DNA of 23,849 nucleotides from Candidatus Pelagibacter sp. Its GTDB lineage: Bacteria; Pseudomonadota; Alphaproteobacteria; Pelagibacterales; Pelagibacteraceae. The translations under genes were made by a program, and so were the position numbers. Every line of letters starts with the position of its first letter. Positions within the stretch are counted from its first letter, which is position 1. The notes beneath the pieces are model-generated. The model was not told the DNA's origin. It worked only from the letters and a program-made list of their open reading frames with translations, and searched no databases. The stretch is taken from NCBI GenBank assembly GCA_002704625.1, contig PAGZ01000001.1, positions 1 through 23,849 on the forward strand, in the 5' to 3' direction. Below, piece after piece: positions 1 through 8,916 of the stretch.

Positions 1-6
1 CTATCA

Positions 7-41
7 TGAATATGTTATATTTTACTTCACTTTCTAATCAA
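7..41 (-). promoter_or_regulatory. possible sigma70-type promoter reading leftwards out of the window
   Basis: Read on the minus strand, TTGATT (complement of 36-41) is followed after 16 bases by TATAAC (complement of 14-19), close to the sigma70 consensus. An ATG on the minus strand at position 7 could open a divergent gene, but only two codons are visible, so the gene cannot be named. In an AT-rich genome such boxes also occur by chance, hence the low confidence. Confidence 0.3.
13..28 (+). promoter_or_regulatory. possible extended -10 promoter for the gatC-dnaE operon
   Basis: TG at 13-14, one base, then TATATT at 16-21 forms an extended -10 element. Transcription would start near 28 and leave a leader of about 33 bases before gatC. 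A -35 box would lie left of the window and cannot be checked. The element overlaps the putative minus-strand -10 box, so the two could be a back-to-back promoter pair. Confidence 0.3.
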
Positions 42-60
42 GCTAAAACATAGTTTATAG

Positions 61-348
61 ATGTCTATAGATAAAAACCAAGTTAAAAAAGTTGCAAAAT
101 TATCTAGAATTTCTCTTGATGACAGAAAGCTAGAATCTTTGTCAAAGGATTTAGATTCAATATTAAAGTTTGTAGAACAACTCAACAAACTTGAAACAAA
201 GAACACGGAACCTTTAACTTCAATAGTTGACAAAACACTTGAGTCAAGAAAAGACATAATTGATGATGGCAAAATTAAAGATCAAATACTAAAAAACTCA
301 CCTGATAAAAACAATGAATTTTTTATTGTTCCAAAGGTGGTTGAATAA
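61..348 (+). CDS. gatC: Asp-tRNA(Asn)/Glu-tRNA(Gln) amidotransferase subunit C
   Basis: This is the small subunit of the GatCAB amidotransferase, which converts mischarged Glu-tRNA(Gln) (and Asp-tRNA(Asn) in some species) to the correct aminoacyl-tRNA in the cytoplasm. GatC wraps around GatA and holds the GatA-GatB complex together. The 95-residue length is typical. The N-terminal KVAKLSRISLDD segment followed by a helical stretch, and the later NTEPLTSIVD segment (corresponding to the PM.H element of the family), support the assignment, as does the position directly before gatA and gatB. No clear Shine-Dalgarno sequence precedes the ATG; the upstream bases are AT-rich. It is the first gene of a tightly packed run that continues without a real gap to dnaE. 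Confidence 0.93.
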   Translation: MSIDKNQVKKVAKLSRISLDDRKLESLSKDLDSILKFVEQLNKLETKNTEPLTSIVDKTLESRKDIIDDGKIKDQILKNSPDKNNEFFIVPKVVE

Positions 349-349
349 G

Positions 350-1807
350 ATGTCAGATTTTAACCAGAATTCACTTTCGGATATTGTCAATTTAATTAAA
401 ACCAAGAAAATTTCTTCTTTAGAAATAACAAATCATTTTATTAAAAATATTGAAAAAGGAAAAAAATTAAATAGTTTTATTACCACTTGTTTTGAAGAAA
501 GTATAAAAAATGCAAAAAATTTTGACTCCAAAAAGAATTTTGAGGGTTTACTTCCTGGAGTTCCTCTGGCAGTTAAAGATTTATTTTGTACAAAAGATGT
601 CAAAACTACTGCAGGAAGTAAAATATTGGAAAATTTTATTCCCACATACGAATCTTCAGTTACTAATAATTTATGGAATGAAGGTGCAATTTTGCTTGGA
701 AAATTAAACTGTGATGAATTTGCAATGGGATCCTCAAATGAAACAAGTTTTTTTGGTAAAACAATTAATCCAATAGGTAAAGATTTGGTTCCCGGCGGAT
801 CTTCAGGAGGTTCAGCAAGTGCCTTAGCAGCAAATTTTACCCCCGCAACTATAGGCACGGATACTGGTGGATCAATTAGACAGCCAGCCTCTTTTACAGG
901 AACAGTAGGATTAAAACCAACTTATGGATTATGTTCTAGATGGGGAATAGTTGCTTTTGCTTCATCATTAGATCAGGCTGGACCAATGACAAAGAATGTT
1001 GAAGACTGCGCTTTATTGTTAGAAGCAATGTGTGGATATGATCAAAAAGATTCAACTTCTATAAATAAAAAAAAAGAAAGTTATTCAAAGAATTTACGCC
1101 ACAATATTAACGGACTAAAAATTGGAATACCAAAAGAATATAGAGTTGAAAACATGCCAAAAGAAATAGACAATCTTTGGAATAAAGGAATAGATATTTT
1201 AAAAAAATCTGGCGCAAAAATTGTTGACATTACTCTTCCTCATACAAAATATGCATTACCAACATATTATATTGTTGCTCCTGCCGAAGCCTCATCTAAC
1301 TTAGCTCGTTATGATGGAGTAAAATATGGATATAGATCTAAGAAAGGCCAAAATCTTATTGAGATGTACGAGAATACTAGAGGTGAAGGCTTTGGCGATG
1401 AAGTAAAAAGAAGAATTCTTATCGGAACTTATGTTTTATCTTCAGGTTATTATGATGCTTATTATCTAAAAGCACAAAAGGTTAGAAAATTAATCAAAAA
1501 TGATTTTGATCAATGTTTTAAAAATATAGATGCTATCTTAACACCGTCCACTCCAAGTTCCGCTTTTAAAGTTGGTGAAAAGAGTAACGATCCAATATCA
1601 ATGTATTTAAACGATATATTTACAGTCCCGGTTAATTTGGCAGGCATTCCGGCAATCTCAATACCTGCTGGACATGATAACAAAGGACGTCCTCTAGGTC
1701 TTCAGCTTATATCTAAAGCATTAGAGGAGCAAAAAATTCTAAATATAGCTTATGCAATGGAAAAAAATATTTCTTTTAAACAATCTTTAAATAGGTGGTG
1801 GGAATAA
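350..1807 (+). CDS. gatA: Asp-tRNA(Asn)/Glu-tRNA(Gln) amidotransferase subunit A (amidase)
   Basis: This glutaminase subunit releases ammonia from glutamine and passes it to GatB. It belongs to the amidase-signature family. The Ser-cis-Ser-Lys catalytic set is visible: Lys76 in PLAVKDLF, the cis-Ser at 151 in PGGSSGGSA, and the nucleophile Ser175 in DTGGSIRQPA. The length is 485 residues, as usual for GatA. The frame is open further upstream to an ATG at 314, but the ATG at 350 is preferred: AGGTGG lies at 335-340 with a 9-base spacer, the protein then begins where family members begin, and the gene starts one base after the gatC stop instead of overlapping it by 35 bases. Its AT-rich codon use matches the neighbours. 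Confidence 0.96.
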   Translation: MSDFNQNSLSDIVNLIKTKKISSLEITNHFIKNIEKGKKLNSFITTCFEESIKNAKNFDSKKNFEGLLPGVPLAVKDLFCTKDVKTTAGSKILENFIPTYESSVTNNLWNEGAILLGKLNCDEFAMGSSNETSFFGKTINPIGKDLVPGGSSGGSASALAANFTPATIGTDTGGSIRQPASFTGTVGLKPTYGLCSRWGIVAFASSLDQAGPMTKNVEDCALLLEAMCGYDQKDSTSINKKKESYSKNLRHNINGLKIGIPKEYRVENMPKEIDNLWNKGIDILKKSGAKIVDITLPHTKYALPTYYIVAPAEASSNLARYDGVKYGYRSKKGQNLIEMYENTRGEGFGDEVKRRILIGTYVLSSGYYDAYYLKAQKVRKLIKNDFDQCFKNIDAILTPSTPSSAFKVGEKSNDPISMYLNDIFTVPVNLAGIPAISIPAGHDNKGRPLGLQLISKALEEQKILNIAYAMEKNISFKQSLNRWWE

Positions 1808-1810
1808 TTT

Positions 1811-3280
1811 ATGGAAAAAGAAAAATTTGATTATTTTATTAAAACTGAAAAAAATAGTTGGGAAGTTGTTATCGGTCTCGAGGTTCACGCACAAGTTATT
1901 TCTGAGTCAAAACTATTTTCTGGGTCATCTACAAAATTTGGAGCAAAACCAAATACCCAGGTTAGTTTAGTTGATTCTGCTTTTCCAGGAATGCTCCCGG
2001 TTATAAACCAATACTGTATCGAACAAGCTGTAAGAACTGGACTGGGTTTGAATGCTAAAATTAATTTATATTCTGTATTTGATAGAAAAAATTATTTTTA
2101 TGCTGATTTACCTGCAGGGTATCAAATCTCTCAGTATAAAAATCCAATTGTTGGAGAAGGACAGGTTACCCTTGATATGCCGTATGGAAGTAAAAAAATT
2201 GGTATTGAAAGATTACACTTAGAACAGGATGCCGGAAAAAGTATTCACGATTTAAGTCCAGACGATACATACGTTGATTTAAATAGATCAGGAGTCGCCT
2301 TAATGGAAATTGTTAGCAAACCAGACTTAAGATCTCCAAGTGAGGTAAATTCTTATGTTAAAAAACTTAGAACTATAATGAGATATCTCGGTACATGCGA
2401 TGGAAATATGCAAGAAGGATCTTTAAGAGCTGATGTTAATGTTTCTGTAAGAAAAAAAGGTGAAACAAAGTTTGGAACTAGGTGTGAGATTAAAAATGTG
2501 AATTCTATTAAATTTATGGAAATGGCCATTGACTCGGAAGCTAGGAGGCAAATCGAATTGCTAGAGATTGGCAAAAAAATAAAACAAGAAACTAGACTTT
2601 TTGACACAAAAAAAAACGAAACTAGATCTATGAGATCAAAAGAGGAGGCGCACGATTATAGATATTTTCCAGATCCAGACTTACTTCCATTAGAAATTAA
2701 ACAAAGTTTTGTTGATACTTTGAAAAAAAAATTACCAGAACTACCCGATCAAAAAAAAGACAGATTTATAAAGAAATTTAAATTAACACCTTATGAAGCA
2801 AATGTTTTGGTATCAGAAGTTGATACATCAAAATATTTTGAGGAGGTTATAAAAAATGCCGATATAAAACTTGCCAAAAACTGGATCATTGTTGAACTCT
2901 TTGCAGTTCTTAATGATAAAAATTTGAGTATAAAAGAATCACCGGTATCGCCTAAAAATTTAGCATTATTGATTAATGCTATAAGTTCTGGAGAAATTTC
3001 AGGAAAAATTGCTAAGAAAGTATTTGAAATTATGGTTGAAACAGGAAAAAATGCAAAAAAAATTATTGATGAAAAAGGTTTAAAACAGCAAAGTGATCCT
3101 AAAGAGCTAGAAAAAATAGTTAATGGAGTATTAGAAAAAAATTCCCAAAAGGTCGTAGAATATAAATCCGGCAAACAAAAACTATTTGGTTTTTTTATTG
3201 GCGAAATTATGAAAATATCTTCTGGTAAAGCTAATCCAAAACTTGTTAATGATATTTTGAAAGAAAAATTGAAAAAATGA
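1811..3280 (+). CDS. gatB: Asp-tRNA(Asn)/Glu-tRNA(Gln) amidotransferase subunit B
   Basis: GatB binds the mischarged tRNA, activates the Glu or Asp side chain with ATP and transfers the ammonia delivered from GatA. The family landmarks appear in order: VIGLEVHAQ near residue 21, [16 protein letters not shown] near 95, [12 protein letters not shown] near 135, and a C-terminal YqeY-like helical tail from roughly residue 330 to the end, finishing with [11 protein letters not shown]. The length, 489 residues, is normal. Only 3 bases separate it from gatA, and a GGTGGTGGGA stretch at 1794-1803 within the gatA end can serve as ribosome binding site. Its stop overlaps the coaX start (ATGA), suggesting translational coupling. 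A full gatCAB set is expected in an alphaproteobacterium that makes Gln-tRNA(Gln) by the indirect route. Confidence 0.97.
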   Translation: MEKEKFDYFIKTEKNSWEVVIGLEVHAQVISESKLFSGSSTKFGAKPNTQVSLVDSAFPGMLPVINQYCIEQAVRTGLGLNAKINLYSVFDRKNYFYADLPAGYQISQYKNPIVGEGQVTLDMPYGSKKIGIERLHLEQDAGKSIHDLSPDDTYVDLNRSGVALMEIVSKPDLRSPSEVNSYVKKLRTIMRYLGTCDGNMQEGSLRADVNVSVRKKGETKFGTRCEIKNVNSIKFMEMAIDSEARRQIELLEIGKKIKQETRLFDTKKNETRSMRSKEEAHDYRYFPDPDLLPLEIKQSFVDTLKKKLPELPDQKKDRFIKKFKLTPYEANVLVSEVDTSKYFEEVIKNADIKLAKNWIIVELFAVLNDKNLSIKESPVSPKNLALLINAISSGEISGKIAKKVFEIMVETGKNAKKIIDEKGLKQQSDPKELEKIVNGVLEKNSQKVVEYKSGKQKLFGFFIGEIMKISSGKANPKLVNDILKEKLKK

Positions 3281-4035
3281 ACTATCTAATCGGTGATATT
3301 GGAAATACTAATATAAAAATTTGCAAAATTAATAAAAACTTTAGAATAATTAAGACTTTTTTACTTGAAACAAAAAACCCTAATTTTAATAGGAATTTAA
3401 ATAATATTATAAAAAAATTTAATAGAAATAATACTAATAGGAAAGTTCTCTTTTCAAGCGTTGTGCCACCAGTTTTTAATAAAATTGTTAAAATATTAAA
3501 TAAAAAAAAACTTAGTGTTTTTGAAATTAAACAATTTAATTTAAAAAAAATTATGAATTTTAAAATTAAACAATATTCTCAATTGGGTTCTGACAGAATT
3601 GCCAATTCGATAGGAGCATATTATAAATTCAAATCAAATTGTATTATAATCGATTTTGGAACAGCAACCACTTTCGATGTAGTAAAAAAACCAAAAATAT
3701 ATGACGGTGGTGTTATTGCACCAGGAATAAAACTTTCTATTGAAAATTTATCTCAATCTACTGCTCTTCTACCAAAGTTCAAATTAAACAAATACCCAAA
3801 AAAATATGGAAAAAATACACATGAAGCTTTAGCTTCTGGGTTTTTTTGGGGGTATGAAGGATTATTAAATAATATCATTAAAAAAATTGTTAAAAAAAAT
3901 GGAAAAAATTCTAAAATAGTATTAACTGGCGGTTATTCTTATCTTTTTAAAAATCGTTTAGTTAGGAAATCTAAAATAGATAACGACATAACTATGCAGG
4001 GTATTATAATAATCTACAAAAATTTTCTAATATGA
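3277..4035 (+). CDS. coaX: type III pantothenate kinase
   Basis: CoaX phosphorylates pantothenate with ATP, the first committed step of coenzyme A synthesis. The ASKHA-fold landmarks are visible: phosphate loop DIGNTNIK with Asp7, the GSDR motif with catalytic Asp106, [12 protein letters not shown] with Asp126, and the YDGGVIAPG segment at 142-150. The 252-residue length suits the family. The gene is even richer in A/T and in Lys/Asn/Ile than gatA or gatB, as expected for a weakly constrained enzyme in such a genome; I see no sign of transfer. It overlaps gatB and rnj by 4 bases each (ATGA at 3277-3280 and at 4032-4035). The coaX-rnj-proS order is common in alphaproteobacteria, though there birA usually precedes coaX and here gatB does. 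Confidence 0.93.
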   Translation: MNYLIGDIGNTNIKICKINKNFRIIKTFLLETKNPNFNRNLNNIIKKFNRNNTNRKVLFSSVVPPVFNKIVKILNKKKLSVFEIKQFNLKKIMNFKIKQYSQLGSDRIANSIGAYYKFKSNCIIIDFGTATTFDVVKKPKIYDGGVIAPGIKLSIENLSQSTALLPKFKLNKYPKKYGKNTHEALASGFFWGYEGLLNNIIKKIVKKNGKNSKIVLTGGYSYLFKNRLVRKSKIDNDITMQGIIIIYKNFLI

Positions 4036-5693
4036 ATAAAGATGAATTAATTTTTTGCCCTCTAGGAGGATCTGGAGAAATAGGCGGAAATATGAATTTA
4101 TACGCTTACGGTAATGACAACAATCAAAAGTGGATTATAGTTGATACCGGAGTAAGTTTTGCGGACGACTCTGTTCCAGGAATTGATTTAATTTATCCTG
4201 ATCCAGGTTTTATTATTGATAAAAAAGACGATCTTCTTGGAATTGTTCTCACGCATGCTCATGAAGACCACATAGGTGCAATTTCACATGTATGGCCAGA
4301 TTTAAGATGTAATATTTACGCAACTCCTTTTACAGCTGTTTTAATTAAGGAAAAATTTAAAGAAAAAAAAATAGACATAACATCAAATCTTAAAATTGTT
4401 AAATTAAACGGATCAATAAATCTTGGTCCATTCAATATAGAATTTGTTAGTTTAACTCATTCAATTTTGGAACCAAATGGACTTTGTATTAAAACACCAG
4501 CAGGAACAATACTGCACACTGGTGATTGGAAAATTGATCCAAATCCCTTAATTGGAGATAAAATAAATGAAAAAAAATTAAAAGAAATTGGAAAAAGTAA
4601 AGTTTTAGCAATGATATGTGATTCAACGAATATTTTTAACCCAGGTAGAGCTGGTTCAGAATTAGATGTTAGGGACAGTTTGTTAAAGATAATGTCCTTA
4701 AAATCAAAAAAAATCATTATCACATCTTTTGCATCAAATGTAGCTAGGATGGAAAGTGTTTTTTATTGTGCAGAAAAGATTAGTCGTAATGTTTGTCTTG
4801 TTGGTCGTTCAATGCATAGAATATTTAAGGCTGCTAGACAATGTGGTTATCTACTCAATGTAAAAGATCCAATAGATCCTCGAGATGCAAAAAAATTTCC
4901 AAGAGAGAAAATCGTTTATTTGTGCACTGGTAGCCAAGGTGAGCCAATGGGTGCTATGAAAAGAATTATTAAAGGAATACATCCAGATGTTTTTATAGAA
5001 AAAGGTGACTCAGTAATATTTTCATCAAAAATTATACCCGGAAATGAAAAAAAACTATATGCTCTTCATAATGATATTGTAAGACAGGAAATTGATTTGG
5101 TTACAGAAGAAACCGATTTTGTACATGTATCAGGCCATCCCAATCGTGAGGATTTAAAAGATATGTACAATTGGGTAAAACCAGACTCTATTATACCTGT
5201 TCACGGCGAACATAGACACATGAGTGAACACATAAAATTTGCAAAAGAAATGCAAGTGCCTCATGCTTTAAGAATAGAAGATGGTGATATTGTTAGAATT
5301 TTTCCAGGAGAAAACCCAAAAAAAATAGATAAGGCTCCCTCAGGACGTATGTATTTAGATGGAAATATTCCAGTAGGTGAAAATTCGCAATCCATTAAGG
5401 AAAGAAAAAATTTATCACTAAATGGATATTTGGAAATAACACTTATATTAAATAATAGCGGAAAGCTTAGCAAACCTGTAATATCTTATAGAGGTATTCC
5501 CGAAAATAGTTTTGACGAAAAAATTATTTTTCAAATGGAAGACGAAATATTTAACACTTGCAGAACATTTTCAATGAAAAATAAAAATCATGAAAAAAAC
5601 TTAATTGAAACAGTCAAACAAAGTTGTAGAAAAATTATTAAAGAAAAAACGGGAAAGAAACCTTTTACTAATATTAATATTGCAAGGTTATAA
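4032..5693 (+). CDS. rnj: ribonuclease J family exo/endoribonuclease
   Basis: This is a metallo-beta-lactamase/beta-CASP ribonuclease acting in mRNA turnover and RNA maturation. The zinc-binding HAHEDH motif lies at residues 75-80, followed by LTHSI, the HTGDWKID segment and the beta-CASP region, with VSGHPNRED and PVHGEHRH near residues 370-400. The N-terminal CPLGGSGEIGGNM segment is diagnostic of RNase J. The 553-residue length and the remaining C-terminal segment fit full-length proteins of this family. The gene overlaps coaX by 4 bases, and its stop shares a base with the proS start (TAATG at 5691-5695), so coupled translation is likely. An RNase J in place of, or beside, RNase E is usual in alphaproteobacteria. 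Confidence 0.94.
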   Translation: MNKDELIFCPLGGSGEIGGNMNLYAYGNDNNQKWIIVDTGVSFADDSVPGIDLIYPDPGFIIDKKDDLLGIVLTHAHEDHIGAISHVWPDLRCNIYATPFTAVLIKEKFKEKKIDITSNLKIVKLNGSINLGPFNIEFVSLTHSILEPNGLCIKTPAGTILHTGDWKIDPNPLIGDKINEKKLKEIGKSKVLAMICDSTNIFNPGRAGSELDVRDSLLKIMSLKSKKIIITSFASNVARMESVFYCAEKISRNVCLVGRSMHRIFKAARQCGYLLNVKDPIDPRDAKKFPREKIVYLCTGSQGEPMGAMKRIIKGIHPDVFIEKGDSVIFSSKIIPGNEKKLYALHNDIVRQEIDLVTEETDFVHVSGHPNREDLKDMYNWVKPDSIIPVHGEHRHMSEHIKFAKEMQVPHALRIEDGDIVRIFPGENPKKIDKAPSGRMYLDGNIPVGENSQSIKERKNLSLNGYLEITLILNNSGKLSKPVISYRGIPENSFDEKIIFQMEDEIFNTCRTFSMKNKNHEKNLIETVKQSCRKIIKEKTGKKPFTNINIARL

Positions 5694-7006
5694 TGTTATT
5701 ATCAAAATTATTCATTCCTATAACTAAAGACTTGCCAACTGAGGCAAAAATCAAATCTCACCAATTAATGTTAAGAACCGGCATGATTAGACAATCTTCT
5801 GCGGGTATCTATTCTTGGTTACCATTAGGTTTTAAAGTTATGAAAAAAATTGAAAAGATAGTTAGAGATGAGCAAAATAATATAGGCGCACAAGAAATGT
5901 TAATGCCTACTATACAATCAGCTGATATTTGGAAGGAAAGTGGAAGATATGATGATTATGGTGAAGAAATGCTCAGAATATCTGATAGACAAAAAAGAGA
6001 AATGCTATATGGACCAACAAATGAGGAGCAAATAACAGAAATATTTAGATCAGGCGTAAAATCATACAAATTATTGCCTCAAATTTTTTATCACATACAG
6101 TGGAAATTTAGAGACGAACTTAGACCAAGATTTGGTGTTATGAGATGTAGAGAATTTTATATGAAAGATGCCTATTCATTTGATTTAACAGAAAAAGATG
6201 CAGTTCTATCTTACAACAAAATGTTTTACGCTTATTTAAAAACATTTCAGCGTCTAGGTTTAAAATCGATACCTATGAAAGCTGACACTGGGCCAATAGG
6301 TGGGGATCTATCACATGAATTTATTATCCTCGCAGATACTGGTGAGAGTAAAATTTTTGCAGATAAAAGAATTTTTGATGTTCCGATTAGTGATTATAAA
6401 AATAATGAAAAATCTTTAAATGATATGAGAAATGATTTTTCAAAATTTTATGCAGTTACAGATGACAAATTTAAATCTGAAGAATTTAATAAAAATGTTA
6501 AAAAAAGCGATCAAATTGAAACAAAAGGAATAGAAGTTGGCCACATTTTTTATTTTGGTGATAAATATTCAAAGCCGATGAAGTGCGCTGTTGATGCTAA
6601 AGATGGAAAAAAAACTTTTGTCAAAATGGGCTCTTATGGTATTGGTGTTTCGAGACTTGTAGCCGCTATAATTGAAGCAAAATATTTAAATAATAAAATG
6701 AAATGGCCAAAGGCTGTATCACCATATGATGTAGTTATTATTCTATCAATAAATAAAAATGATAATTCTAACCTTGAAAAGGCATACACAATTTATCAAA
6801 AATTAAAAGAAAAAGATATTGATGTACTTTTAGACGATGTAGAAGAAAATATATCAAATAAATTTAAAAAGCATGACCTTATAGGAATTCCTTATCAGAT
6901 AATAATTGGATCTAAAGCAACAGAAGATAGCTTTGAGTTCAAAGAAATCGGTAAAAATTCCGAAATGTTTAATTTGAATAAAATCATCAAACTTTTGAAA
7001 AACTAA
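5693..7006 (+). CDS. proS: prolyl-tRNA synthetase, short alphaproteobacterial form
   Basis: ProRS charges tRNA(Pro) with proline. The class II core is clear: TGMIRQSSAGIYSWLPLG near the N-terminus, the TNEEQ segment, motif 2 in FRDELRPRFGVMRCREF, and motif 3 in MGSYGIGVSRLVAAI, followed by an anticodon-binding domain over roughly the last 100 residues. At 437 residues it lacks the roughly 180-residue INS editing domain found between motifs 2 and 3 in E. coli ProRS. This short architecture is known in alphaproteobacteria, where Ala-tRNA(Pro) clearance is expected from a separate YbaK/ProXp-type protein; none is encoded in this window. It is joined to rnj by TAATG. Confidence 0.95.
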   Translation: MLLSKLFIPITKDLPTEAKIKSHQLMLRTGMIRQSSAGIYSWLPLGFKVMKKIEKIVRDEQNNIGAQEMLMPTIQSADIWKESGRYDDYGEEMLRISDRQKREMLYGPTNEEQITEIFRSGVKSYKLLPQIFYHIQWKFRDELRPRFGVMRCREFYMKDAYSFDLTEKDAVLSYNKMFYAYLKTFQRLGLKSIPMKADTGPIGGDLSHEFIILADTGESKIFADKRIFDVPISDYKNNEKSLNDMRNDFSKFYAVTDDKFKSEEFNKNVKKSDQIETKGIEVGHIFYFGDKYSKPMKCAVDAKDGKKTFVKMGSYGIGVSRLVAAIIEAKYLNNKMKWPKAVSPYDVVIILSINKNDNSNLEKAYTIYQKLKEKDIDVLLDDVEENISNKFKKHDLIGIPYQIIIGSKATEDSFEFKEIGKNSEMFNLNKIIKLLKN

Positions 7007-7007
7007 A

Positions 7008-8240
7008 TTGTTTACCACTGTAGAAAAATTAATAACGATAAGAAACCTTAGACCCAAAAAAAAAGAAGGTTTTTTAAAAGTCATATCGATATTTTCATTC
7101 GTAGGAATAATGCTTGGTGTAGCGACATTAATAATTGTTATGTCTGTAATGAATGGATTTAGGTCTGAACTAACAAAAAAAATTTTAGGTTTTAATCCTC
7201 ATTTAACTATTAAACCTTATAGCTCACCTATAAGTGAAGAATTTTATACAGAAATTAAAAATCAATATAAAAATACAAATATAATAAAAGTATATAACGG
7301 TGAAGCAGTTATAATGCAGAATGAAACTGCAAAGGGTGTTTTAATTAGGGGTATCGATAATAAGAAAATCGATGATTTAGACTTTTTTAAAGAAAATATT
7401 ATAGACGGCAAATTGTTAGATTTTAAAAATGGCACAATAATTTTAGGAAAATATCTTGCAATCGAATTAGGCGTAGTTGTAGGTGACAAAATTAATATAA
7501 TGTCATCTAATTCTGTTTCAACACCTCTCGGACTAGTTCCAAAACAATCAGCCTTTGAAATTGCAGCAATTTTTAGTAGTGGTTTGTATGAATATGATAG
7601 GAACGTGGCCTTTTTTAATTTGACCGATTCATTATCTTTTTTCGAAAAATCAGATGAAGATATAAATTTAGAAATATTTTTACCAAATCCTCTAATTGCA
7701 GATGAGTATAAAACAGAAATACAAAATAAAAATTCTAATTTTTATGTTAATTCATGGTCAGATTTAAATAAATCTTTTTTTTCAGCTCTAAAAGTTGAAA
7801 GAAATGTAATGTTTATAATATTAACGCTCATAATAATTGTTGCAGCTTTCAATATAATTTCTGGTCTTACAATTCTTATCAGGAATAAAACGAAAGAAAT
7901 TGCTATACTTAAATCTCTAGGTTTGTCGAAAAAATCTATTTTAAAATCGTTTTTCTTAACAGGTTTTTTGATAGGTTTTATGGCAACAATTGTTGGTATA
8001 ATTTTAGGATTAATATTTTCAATCAATATTGAAGAAATTAGACAATTTTTACTTCTCTCATTTAATATACATATTTTTCCTGAAGATGTTTATTTTCTAA
8101 GTGAAATTCCGAGCGAAATTAATTTAAATTCTATTTTATTAATATCAACTTTTTCAATCATTGTTACCATATTAGCTTCTTTATTTCCTGCATTAGCAGT
8201 AAATAAGATTGAACCCGTAAGAGCACTAAAATATGAATAA
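7008..8240 (+). CDS. lolE: lipoprotein-releasing ABC transporter permease (LolC/LolE family)
   Basis: This inner-membrane permease of the Lol system extracts outer-membrane lipoproteins and hands them to LolA. The N-terminal RPKKKEGFLKV basic segment, a first membrane helix at about residues 22-46 ending in SVMNGF, a periplasmic MacB-like domain at about 50-260, and three C-terminal helices (about 262-290, 310-335 and 374-394) ending in EPVRALKYE are typical of LolC/E. The 410-residue length is normal. The start is TTG at 7008, one base after the proS stop; starting there gives the expected family N-terminus, and the next in-frame ATG would remove the conserved cytoplasmic lead-in and part of helix 1. 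Only one LolC/E gene is present, so a homodimeric permease is likely, as in other alphaproteobacteria. lolC versus lolE naming is arbitrary. Confidence 0.92.
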   Translation: MFTTVEKLITIRNLRPKKKEGFLKVISIFSFVGIMLGVATLIIVMSVMNGFRSELTKKILGFNPHLTIKPYSSPISEEFYTEIKNQYKNTNIIKVYNGEAVIMQNETAKGVLIRGIDNKKIDDLDFFKENIIDGKLLDFKNGTIILGKYLAIELGVVVGDKINIMSSNSVSTPLGLVPKQSAFEIAAIFSSGLYEYDRNVAFFNLTDSLSFFEKSDEDINLEIFLPNPLIADEYKTEIQNKNSNFYVNSWSDLNKSFFSALKVERNVMFIILTLIIIVAAFNIISGLTILIRNKTKEIAILKSLGLSKKSILKSFFLTGFLIGFMATIVGIILGLIFSINIEEIRQFLLLSFNIHIFPEDVYFLSEIPSEINLNSILLISTFSIIVTILASLFPALAVNKIEPVRALKYE

Positions 8241-8916
8241 ATTTTTAATTCAAGTTAGTAAATTAAGTAAAAAATTCGAAAATAAAAATTTAGTTATTAG
8301 AGTTTTAAAAGATATTAATCTTAATTTAGAGTCAGGAAGAGTAATAGCTCTTGTTGGACCATCAGGTTCGGGCAAATCAACTTTGTTACACTTACTTGCT
8401 CTTTTAGACAAACCTTCGAATGGAAAGATTTTTTTAGATGGAAACTCTACATCAAATATAGATGAAAATAAGAAAAACCAAATAATAAGAAATTCTGTAT
8501 CAATAATTTTTCAGAACAATAATTTATTATCTGATTTCACAGCATTAGAAAATGTTGCTATGCCACTTTTAATTAGAGACAAAAGTTATAACTTTTCTAT
8601 AAAAAAAGCAGAAAGATTTTTAAAGGATGTAAATCTTAGTCACAGATTAAATCATTTTCCCTCAGATTTATCAGGAGGTGAACAACAGAGAGTTGCAATA
8701 GCAAGGTCTCTTATTTCTGAAACCAAAATAATTTTAGCTGATGAACCAACTGGAAATTTAGATTACAAAAACTCTCAAGAAGTTTTTAATTATTTTTTGA
8801 AACTAAAGGAAAAAAATAAAATAATTTTAATTGCAACTCACAATAGAGAATTGGCCAAAAAAGCCGATTATACTTTGAGCTTAAGCAATGGTAATATAAA
8901 AAGACTTAATGACTAA
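8233..8916 (+). CDS. lolD: lipoprotein-releasing ABC transporter ATP-binding protein
   Basis: LolD is the ATPase that drives lipoprotein release with the preceding permease. Walker A is GPSGSGKS at residues 42-49, the Q-loop is FQNNN near 93, the ABC signature LSGGEQQRVAIARSL starts at 146, Walker B ILADEPTGNLD starts at 167, and the H-loop is in LIATHNRE. The 227-residue length matches the MacB/LolD type of ATPase. It overlaps the permease gene by 8 bases and dnaE by 8 bases, so translation is probably coupled on both sides. Sequence alone would also allow a general MacB/FtsE-like ATPase; the neighbouring LolC/E permease decides the name. Confidence 0.93.
   Translation: MNKFLIQVSKLSKKFENKNLVIRVLKDINLNLESGRVIALVGPSGSGKSTLLHLLALLDKPSNGKIFLDGNSTSNIDENKKNQIIRNSVSIIFQNNNLLSDFTALENVAMPLLIRDKSYNFSIKKAERFLKDVNLSHRLNHFPSDLSGGEQQRVAIARSLISETKIILADEPTGNLDYKNSQEVFNYFLKLKEKNKIILIATHNRELAKKADYTLSLSNGNIKRLND

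Noticed and set aside
314..349. Upstream ATG extension of gatA
   Set aside because: It would overlap gatC by 35 bases and add 12 residues not typical of GatA; the ATG at 350 has a well placed AGGTGG.
433..858. 141-codon open frame on the minus strand
   Set aside because: It lies wholly inside gatA over its conserved catalytic region, its product is low-complexity Phe/Ser/Lys-rich and resembles nothing I know. Antisense shadow.
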